Positions 24,717 through 30,028 of a stretch of DNA of 30,028 bases are shown here, piece by piece; positions within the stretch are counted from its first letter, which is position 1, and every line of letters begins with the position of its first letter. Made by a program: the position numbers and the translations under genes. Location of the stretch: NCBI GenBank assembly GCA_030746295.1, contig JASLMY010000027.1, positions 1-30,028 of the forward strand, given 5' to 3'. The notes beneath the pieces were generated by a model, which was not told where the DNA came from, searched no databases, and was given only the letters and a program-made list of their open reading frames with translations. The DNA is from Alphaproteobacteria bacterium (GTDB lineage Bacteria > Pseudomonadota > Alphaproteobacteria > GCA-2731375).

Positions 24717-25186
24717 AATCGACGATGACCGGATAGTGATCGGAGCCCACGGCGGGGCCGACGATCCTGTCCTGGATGCCAATTCCGGCCGAATGCAGGC
24801 TGTGATCGAGGGGTATGAGCAACGGCCACAGTCCCGTCGGCCAGGTCGGCTGAAAGCCGCGCCCGAGCGACCCGTCGCGGAGGCCTGAGCCTTCGAGCAG
24901 CCGTCTGAAGGGATAGGACCAGGGCGAGGCATTGAGATCGCCCAGCAGCAGGACGGGCGCCCCGAGCCGCTGCACCAGCGGTGTCAGGCTCGCCAAGTGC
25001 CGGCGCGAGCATGGCAAGTCCGACCGCGACGAGGAAATACTGCACCCGGAAGTGAGATGCCAGGTCCAAGAGCCACCCGTGGCGACCGGCCAAGCCCGCG
25101 ACCGACAAGAGACCGAGCGCAGCGCCCGCGACACCGAGTGACGCTTTGGCGAGCCGCTTGACCGCGAGGGTTTGCGCAAATGTCGT
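24700..25186 (-). pseudogene. Endonuclease/exonuclease/phosphatase (EEP) family gene, internally deleted and frameshifted
   Basis: The C-terminal half of an EEP-domain protein reads cleanly to the stop at 24700-24702: GAPVLLLGDLNASPWSYPFR, LIPLDHSLHS and the terminal VGSDHYPVIVDF, which hold the catalytic Asp/Asn and Asp/His pairs. Directly upstream, in a different frame, are hydrophobic residues of the usual N-terminal membrane region (LGVAGALLG-like, then RHGWLLDLASHFRVQYFLVA). The two meet at about 25001-25015, so the middle, roughly 150 residues or more including the first half of the catalytic domain, is missing. No ATG, GTG or good start precedes the N-terminal part; an ACG at 25184-25186 may be a decayed ATG. 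The gene is almost certainly non-functional. Confidence 0.8.
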
Positions 25187-25255
25187 CGCAGCCCCCGATC
25201 GGTCGGACCGGCGATCCCGTGTCGCCGCTTCGCGACCGAGCCGCCCGACCGCGCC

Positions 25256-25816
25256 TCAGTTCCCGACCTTGATCAGCCGACCCTTGGCGGTGCGGACCTG
25301 GCGGCCGTCGACGATGCGGGAGAATTCCAGCTCCATCGGGCCGCCGGTGATGGTGCGGCGGTAGATCTGCAGCTCGTGACTGCCGTCGAGCTCGATCTGC
25401 AGCACCGTCACCACCAGGGTCTGGCGCTCGATATGGGCCCAGGCATAGGGCTCGGCCGCGTGCAGGGGATCGCGCGAGCTGATGCCGCGCCAGACGCCGG
25501 CGCGGGCCTCGCGGAACTTGATGGTCGCCGATTTGAGCTTTTCGACCGGATTGCTGGGATCGCCGCGCTGGCGCTGCACCGTGTTCCAGGTCAGCTTGAA
25601 GCCGTGCGTCGCGGGTTCGATCTCGACGCCGATGTCGCGGCTGGTCATCTGGAAGTGCACGCTGATGTCGCTTTCCGACATCGCGTGGCCCTGCCACTTG
25701 CCGTAGAAGGCGGCGATGCCGAGGTCCTTCGCCGCAACGCTGCCGGCGCCGAAGACCAGCACCGCAACGGCCAAGAGGCGCGTCACGGCGGCCAGCGGAT
25801 ATGGTTTTCCTAACAC
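25256..25816 (-). CDS. Secreted protein of unknown function
   Basis: The 186-residue protein has a clear signal peptide: basic start, hydrophobic LLAVAVLVFGAG core and a likely cleavage after VAA at residue 29. It should be periplasmic. The mature part is beta-rich, with FYGKWQGHAMS at its start, SVHFQMTSRDIGVEIEP, and a repeated pattern of strands ending TAKGRLIKVGN. The pattern recalls small lipocalin-like barrels, but I cannot assign a family. The stop is 70 bp before the first recognisable codons of the damaged EEP gene, so both may have been one transcript. The start at 25814-25816 is the only ATG consistent with the signal peptide. Confidence 0.75.
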   Translation of the reverse strand: MLGKPYPLAAVTRLLAVAVLVFGAGSVAAKDLGIAAFYGKWQGHAMSESDISVHFQMTSRDIGVEIEPATHGFKLTWNTVQRQRGDPSNPVEKLKSATIKFREARAGVWRGISSRDPLHAAEPYAWAHIERQTLVVTVLQIELDGSHELQIYRRTITGGPMELEFSRIVDGRQVRTAKGRLIKVGN

Positions 25817-25885
25817 CTTGCCAAGTCCCCCTAGGTTGGTGCCGAGCCCGAGTTTAGCCGAGCCAGCAGGGCCAGGCGAGGCCCC

Positions 25886-26740
25886 TCAGGGCCATCTCAC
25901 CTCGGGCGGCAACGACATCAGGATCGCTTCGGTGTTGCCGCCGGTCTCGAGACCAAAGCGGGTGCCGCGGTCGTAAAGCAAGTTGAACTCGACATAGCGG
26001 CCGCGACGGACGAGCTGATGCTCGCGCTCGGCCTCGGTCCAGGAGCGATTCAGGTGCCGGCGGGCGATGCCTGTGTAGGCCTCGAGGAAGGCGCGGCCAA
26101 CCGCCTGAGTGAAAGCAAAGTCGGCCGCCCAGTCGCCGCTGTCGAGACGGTCGAAGAAGATGCCGCCGACGCCGCGAGGCTCGTCGCGGTGCGGCAGCCA
26201 GAAGTAATCGTCACACCATTTCTTGAACTTGTCGTAATCACCGGCGTCGTGGGCATCGCAGGCCGCCTTCAGCGCGGCGTGAAAAGCAGCCGTGTCGTCG
26301 GCGTCGGGCGTGATCGGGTTGAGGTCGGCGCCACCACCGAACCAGCCTCGGGTGGTGACGATGTGGCGGGTGTTCATATGCACCGGCGGCAGGTGCGGCG
26401 AGCGCGGGTGGACGACGACGCTGACACCGGAGGCCCAAAAGCGCGGGTCCTCCTCGGCGCCCGGGATCTGGCGTCTGAATTCTTCCGTGAACTCGCCGAA
26501 GACGGTCGAGCAGTTGGCCCCGGCCTTCTCGAAGACGCGGCCCTTCAGGATCGCCATGACACCGCCGCCGCCTCCGGGTCGCTGCCAGGCCCGGCGCTCG
26601 AATCGGCCCGCCGGCAGGCAGCCCGCATCGGTGCCGTCGTACTCGTCCTCGAGCCGCTCCAAGGCGCAGACAATCTCGTCGCGCAGGCTCTCGAACCAGG
26701 CCTGGGCGCGATTCCGCCGTGCCTCGCCCGCCTCGCTCAT
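25886..26740 (-). CDS. hemF: Oxygen-dependent coproporphyrinogen III oxidase
   Basis: HemF decarboxylates coproporphyrinogen III to protoporphyrinogen IX with O2 in haem synthesis. The 284-residue protein shows the family blocks [29 protein letters not shown] (about 118-127), [14 protein letters not shown] (132-145), [14 protein letters not shown] (184-197) and the C-terminal [18 protein letters not shown]. The ATG at 26738-26740 overlaps the trmL stop (ATGA), so translation is coupled. The link to haem fits the neighbouring cytochrome bc1 operon. Confidence 0.96.
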   Translation of the reverse strand: MSEAGEARRNRAQAWFESLRDEIVCALERLEDEYDGTDAGCLPAGRFERRAWQRPGGGGGVMAILKGRVFEKAGANCSTVFGEFTEEFRRQIPGAEEDPRFWASGVSVVVHPRSPHLPPVHMNTRHIVTTRGWFGGGADLNPITPDADDTAAFHAALKAACDAHDAGDYDKFKKWCDDYFWLPHRDEPRGVGGIFFDRLDSGDWAADFAFTQAVGRAFLEAYTGIARRHLNRSWTEAEREHQLVRRGRYVEFNLLYDRGTRFGLETGGNTEAILMSLPPEVRWP

Positions 26741-27219
26741 CGCCTCTCCCCTCGATCCTCAGGCCCGGGCCAGGCCCCGGTCTGGCGCAGCGCCTCGCCC
26801 AACACCATCGCCGCCGCCACGGCCACGTTGAGCGACCGCGCTTTGGCCCGCATCGGCACCCTGAGGCGCGCCTCGGCGGCTTGGTGCACCGCCGCCGGCA
26901 CGCCGGCCGATTCCCGACCCAGGAGCAGCGTATCGTCGGCCCGAAAGCGGAACTCCGTGTAGGCGAGGGCGGCTTGGGTCGTCAACAGCACGAGGCGCCG
27001 CCCGGAACTCCGTTGCGTCTCCAGGAAGGCCGCCCACGAGGCGTGGCGTGCGCGCTCGACCATCGGCGCATAATCCATCACCGCGCGCTTCAGATCGCGG
27101 TCGGAGAAGGCGAAGCCGGCCGGCTCGATGATGTCGACACCAACGCCGAGGCAGGCGCCGAGGCGCAGCAGCGTGCCGGTGTTCTGGGGGATGTCGGGCT
27201 GATAGAGGGCGAGGCGCAT
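26737..27219 (-). CDS. trmL: tRNA (cytidine(34)-2'-O)-methyltransferase
   Basis: This 160-residue SPOUT methyltransferase modifies the wobble position of leucine tRNAs using SAM. The family motifs are present: [21 protein letters not shown] at the start (21 residues; key N13-T14-G15), [11 protein letters not shown] in the middle and the knot [16 protein letters not shown] near the C-terminus. Length is normal for TrmL. Its stop overlaps the hemF start by 4 nt. It is divergent from petA with a 141-bp spacer. Confidence 0.93.
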   Translation of the reverse strand: MRLALYQPDIPQNTGTLLRLGACLGVGVDIIEPAGFAFSDRDLKRAVMDYAPMVERARHASWAAFLETQRSSGRRLVLLTTQAALAYTEFRFRADDTLLLGRESAGVPAAVHQAAEARLRVPMRAKARSLNVAVAAAMVLGEALRQTGAWPGPEDRGERR

Positions 27220-27360
27220 GGCATCGAGGGGCAGGCGGGGCGGGGCGGCGGTGGCGCAACTCGCGCGTCACGGTGTCGCAAGCATAGGCGCTGGCTGGAC
27301 AAAACCCCAGCATCATGACAAATAGACGCACCGAGTTTCTCTGGTTCAGGGGATATCCCA

Positions 27361-27882
27361 ATGACGGCTGAGGAGGGCGGCGTCACGCGCCGCGATTTTC
27401 TTTATATCGCGGCGGGCGGCATGGGCGCCGTCGGCACGCTGGCGGCGGTCTGGCCGTTCATCCATCAGATGAATCCGTCCCAGGACGTGCTGGCCCTGTC
27501 GTCGACCGAGGTCGACATCTCCGCGATCGAAGTCGGCCAGGAGATCAAGGCGATCTGGCAAGGTAAGACGATCTTCATCCGCCGGCGCACCGCCGAGGAG
27601 ATCGAGATCGCGCGCAAGGTTCCTCTCGATGACCTACCGGATCCCCAGACCGATCAGGACCGGGTCAAGGAAGGCAAGGACGAGTGGCTGATCATGATCG
27701 GCATTTGCACCCATTTCGGCTGCATACCGCTCGGCCAGCAGGGCGAATACGACGGCTGGTTCTGCCCCTGCCACGGCTCGCACTACGATACGTCGGGCCG
27801 AATTAGGAAAGGGCCGGCACCGAGGAACCTCGATGTGCCGCCTTACGAATTCCTCGACGAAAACACGATTAAGATCGGCTAG
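27361..27882 (+). CDS. petA: Ubiquinol-cytochrome c reductase, Rieske iron-sulfur subunit
   Basis: The Rieske protein carries electrons from ubiquinol to cytochrome c1. The 173-residue sequence begins with a twin-arginine motif TRRDFLY and one membrane anchor (about 14-34). The cluster loops are CTHFGC (Cys116, His118, Cys121) and CPCHGSHYD (Cys135, Cys137, His138). Cys116/His118/Cys135/His138 bind the [2Fe-2S] cluster, and Cys121-Cys137 form the stabilising disulfide. The ATG at 27361 gives the expected short N-terminus before the Tat motif. The upstream spacer has TGGACA (27296) and a weak AT-rich box 17 nt later, which may be a promoter. petB follows after 12 bp. Confidence 0.96.
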   Translation: MTAEEGGVTRRDFLYIAAGGMGAVGTLAAVWPFIHQMNPSQDVLALSSTEVDISAIEVGQEIKAIWQGKTIFIRRRTAEEIEIARKVPLDDLPDPQTDQDRVKEGKDEWLIMIGICTHFGCIPLGQQGEYDGWFCPCHGSHYDTSGRIRKGPAPRNLDVPPYEFLDENTIKIG

Positions 27883-27894
27883 GGGGCGCCGAGG

Positions 27895-29160
27895 ATGGCC
27901 GAGTTTCAGAGCAACAATCCGATCATCAAGTGGATCGAGTACCGGCTGCCGGTCTTCAGCTTCGCGCAGCATCACCTGATCGACTATCCGGCACCGAAGA
28001 ACCTGAACTACTGGTACAACTTCGGCTCCATTGCCGGCGTCATGCTGGTGGTGCAGATCGTCACCGGCATCGTGCTGGCGATGCACTACACGCCGCATGC
28101 CGACCTCGCCTTCGATTCCACCGAACACATCATGCGCGACGTCAACTACGGCTGGCTGATGCGCTACATGCATGCCAACGGCGGCTCGTTCTTCTTTATC
28201 GCCGTCTACATCCACCTCTTCCGCGGCATGTATTACGGCTCCTACAAGGCACCGCGCGAGATCCTCTGGTGGATGGGCATCATCATCCTCTTGTTGATGA
28301 TGGCGACCGCCTTCATGGGCTACGTGCTGCCCTGGGGGCAGATGAGCTTCTGGGGCGCCACCGTGATCACCAACCTGTTCTCGGCCGTGCCATGGTTCGG
28401 CGAGGAGATCGTGACCTGGCTCTGGGGCGGTTTCGCGGTCGACAACCCGACGCTGAACCGCTTTTACAGCCTGCACTACCTGTTGCCGTTCGTGATCTTC
28501 GGCGTCGTCTTCGTGCATCTCTGGGCCTTGCATCACCGGAAGTCGAACAACCCCTCGGGCCTCGACATCCAGGGTCCGCAGGACACTATTCCCTTCCACC
28601 CCTATTACACGGCGAAGGACGTCTTCGGCCTTGCCGTCTTCGGCCTGTTGTTCGCGATCATGCTCTTCTTCGCCCCCAACATGCTGGGCGAAGTCGACAA
28701 CTACATCCAGGCCGACCCTCAGGTGACTCCGGCTCACATCGTGCCGGAATGGTATTTCCTACCCTACTACGCGATCCTGCGCGCGATTCCGGACAAGCTC
28801 CTGGGCGTGGTCGCCATGTTCGCTTCGATCCTGGTGCTTTTCATTCTGCCCTGGTTGGACACCAGCCGGGTCCGCTCGGCCACCTTCCGGCCGGTCTACA
28901 AGTGGCTCTTCTGGATCTTCTTCATCGACTGCCTGGTCCTGGGCTATATCGGCGCCAAGCCGCCCGAGGGCGTCTTCCTGGTGCTCGGCCGGGTCACCAC
29001 GGCGATCTACTTCCTGTTCTTCGCCGTGTTGCCGCTGATCGGCTGGTTCGAGCGGCCGAAACCGTTGCCGGCCAGCATCGCCGAATCGGCGCTCAAAGGC
29101 TCCGGCGGAGGCGGTGGCGCACCGGACGGTGCCGCGGCCGATTCCGAGGGGAGGGCCTGA
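27895..29160 (+). CDS. petB: Cytochrome b of the bc1 complex
   Basis: This 421-residue multi-pass membrane protein holds haems bL and bH. The ligands are in the expected 14-residue spacing: His93/His107 and His194/His208. The Qo-site PEWY motif is at 284-287 and is preceded by [11 protein letters not shown]. About eight membrane helices are visible. The tail after about residue 390 is a Gly/Ala-rich extension ([10 protein letters not shown]). It lies 12 bp after petA and 2 bp before the petC start, as one operon. Confidence 0.97.
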   Translation: MAEFQSNNPIIKWIEYRLPVFSFAQHHLIDYPAPKNLNYWYNFGSIAGVMLVVQIVTGIVLAMHYTPHADLAFDSTEHIMRDVNYGWLMRYMHANGGSFFFIAVYIHLFRGMYYGSYKAPREILWWMGIIILLLMMATAFMGYVLPWGQMSFWGATVITNLFSAVPWFGEEIVTWLWGGFAVDNPTLNRFYSLHYLLPFVIFGVVFVHLWALHHRKSNNPSGLDIQGPQDTIPFHPYYTAKDVFGLAVFGLLFAIMLFFAPNMLGEVDNYIQADPQVTPAHIVPEWYFLPYYAILRAIPDKLLGVVAMFASILVLFILPWLDTSRVRSATFRPVYKWLFWIFFIDCLVLGYIGAKPPEGVFLVLGRVTTAIYFLFFAVLPLIGWFERPKPLPASIAESALKGSGGGGGAPDGAAADSEGRA

Positions 29161-29162
29161 CC

Positions 29163-29930
29163 ATGGCAGCGACGATGCGCATGCTTCTCGCCGCCGGCGC
29201 CCTGCTCCTCGCCGGCATCCAGGTCAGCCTCGCCGCCGGCGGCGGGGCCGAGCTGAAAAGCCGGTCCTGGCCCCACGGCGGCCCCTTCGGCAGCTTCGAC
29301 TACGCCTCCGTACAGCGCGGCTTTCAGGTCTACAGTGAAGTCTGCGCCGGCTGCCACTCGGCCAAGTACCTCTACTACCGCAACCTCCGCCAGATCGGCC
29401 TCTCGGAGGCCGAGGTCAAGGCGCTCGCCGCCGAGGCGATGGTGATGGACGGCCCCAACGACGAGGGCGAGATGTTCGAGCGGTCGGGCAAGCCCGCGGA
29501 TCCCCTGCCGCGGCCGTTCGCCAACGATCAGGCCGCCCGCGCCGCCAACAACGGCTCGCTGCCGCCCGACCTGTCGCTGATCGTCAAGGCCCGCATCGGA
29601 CACGAGGACTACATCTACTCGCTGCTGACCGGCTATGCCGAGCCGCCGGCGGGCACGGAGCTGCGCGAGGGCATGAGCTACAACCCCTATTTCGCCGGCA
29701 GCCAGATCGCCATGGCGCAGCCGATGGAAGACGATGCGGTCGAGTACGCCGACGGCACCAAGGCGACCACCGACCAGATGGCTTACGACGTCGTCAACTT
29801 CCTGGCCTGGGCCTCGGAGCCGACGCTGGAGGCGCGCAAGTCCATGGGCATCAAGGTGGTCCTGTTCCTGCTGCTGTTCTCGGTCCTGGCCTACGTCGTC
29901 AAGCGCAAGGTCTGGGCCGACCTGCATTAG
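29163..29930 (+). CDS. petC: Cytochrome c1 of the bc1 complex
   Basis: The 255-residue protein has a Sec signal peptide (to about Ala25), the haem c motif CAGCH (Cys61, Cys64, His65), the probable axial Met184 in IAMAQPM, the cytochrome c1 blocks GSLPPDLSLI and YNPYFAGSQIA, and a C-terminal anchor (about 229-246) followed by KRKVWADLH. The ATG at 29163 sits 2 bp after the petB stop with GGGGAGGG just before, inside the end of petB. With petA and petB it completes the three-subunit bc1 complex. Confidence 0.96.
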   Translation: MAATMRMLLAAGALLLAGIQVSLAAGGGAELKSRSWPHGGPFGSFDYASVQRGFQVYSEVCAGCHSAKYLYYRNLRQIGLSEAEVKALAAEAMVMDGPNDEGEMFERSGKPADPLPRPFANDQAARAANNGSLPPDLSLIVKARIGHEDYIYSLLTGYAEPPAGTELREGMSYNPYFAGSQIAMAQPMEDDAVEYADGTKATTDQMAYDVVNFLAWASEPTLEARKSMGIKVVLFLLLFSVLAYVVKRKVWADLH

Positions 29931-29994
29931 CCTTCGCAACAGGGCAGCCTTGGGGAATACCCGCGGGCCTGCACATCGAGGGAGCGAGGCGGAG

Positions 29995-30028
29995 ATGGCG
30001 GAGAACGCGGCCCGACCCAAGCTCGGCA
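29995..30028 (+). CDS. Start of an unidentified gene (cut by window edge)
   Basis: An ATG at 29995 follows GGGAGCGAGGCGGAG, a fair ribosome-binding site, 64 bp after petC. Only the first 11 codons are present: M-A-E-N-A-A-R-P-K-L-G. This is too short to identify. In related genomes methylthioadenosine phosphorylase or adenine phosphoribosyltransferase genes can follow petABC, and KLG could lead into such a protein, but that is a guess. Confidence 0.5.
   Translation, partial: MAENAARPKLG

Noticed and set aside
27296..27324. Sigma-70 promoter of petABC (TGGACA, 17 nt, CAAATA)
   Set aside because: The -10 box matches the consensus poorly and I cannot test it, so it is mentioned under petA but not listed as a feature.

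Overview
The window is a high-GC, gene-dense chromosomal segment of an alphaproteobacterium, most likely of the Rhodospirillales or a near relative. Three things point there. The tmRNA gene is circularly permuted (two-piece), the adaptor beside it is of the alphaproteobacterial SspB type, and several neighbourhoods are typical of the class: moxR/DUF58/DUF4159 divergent from DUF1285-Nudix-DUF6111-cca, and hemF-trmL divergent from petABC. Lineage is inferred from gene content only.

Layout. 1-3.4 kb: start of a CaiB/BaiF CoA-transferase (minus), divergent from a metallo-beta-lactamase (MBL) hydrolase and a molybdopterin oxidoreductase. 3.4-5.2 kb: an accessory patch with a lower-GC two-TM orphan, a small unknown gene and a 236-bp MITE-like element with near-perfect inverted ends. 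5.2-6.2 kb: a COG1237-type MBL protein. 6.2-10 kb (minus): thyX followed, with overlapping stop/start codons, by three genes of an HcnABC / D-hydroxyproline-dehydrogenase-like flavoenzyme. 10.1-11.1 kb: permuted ssrA followed directly by sspB, so the tag-encoding RNA and the adaptor that delivers tagged proteins to ClpXP sit side by side. 11.2-14.4 kb: enoyl-CoA hydratase, flavin reductase, SDR dehydrogenase and GNAT acetyltransferase. 14.4-21.2 kb (minus): MoxR ATPase, DUF58, DUF4159 membrane protein and a vWA/GATase-like membrane protein, a probable inner-membrane chaperone/assembly system. 21.2-24.7 kb (plus): DUF1285, Nudix CoA pyrophosphatase, DUF6111, CCA-adding enzyme and a HAD phosphatase. 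24.7-25.8 kb (minus): a deletion-damaged endonuclease/exonuclease/phosphatase gene and a secreted protein of unknown function. 25.9-27.2 kb (minus): hemF and trmL. 27.4-29.9 kb (plus): petABC (Rieske, cytochrome b, cytochrome c1), the complete cytochrome bc1 complex, then the first codons of another gene.

Most of the window is housekeeping: respiration, haem synthesis, tRNA maturation, trans-translation and thymidylate synthesis. The least explained parts are the MITE and its flanking orphans, the coupling of thyX to the trimeric amine/imino-acid dehydrogenase, the large palindrome upstream of the flavin reductase, and the decayed phosphatase gene. I found no CRISPR array, phage, intact transposase, tRNA or rRNA, and no clearly new multi-gene system.
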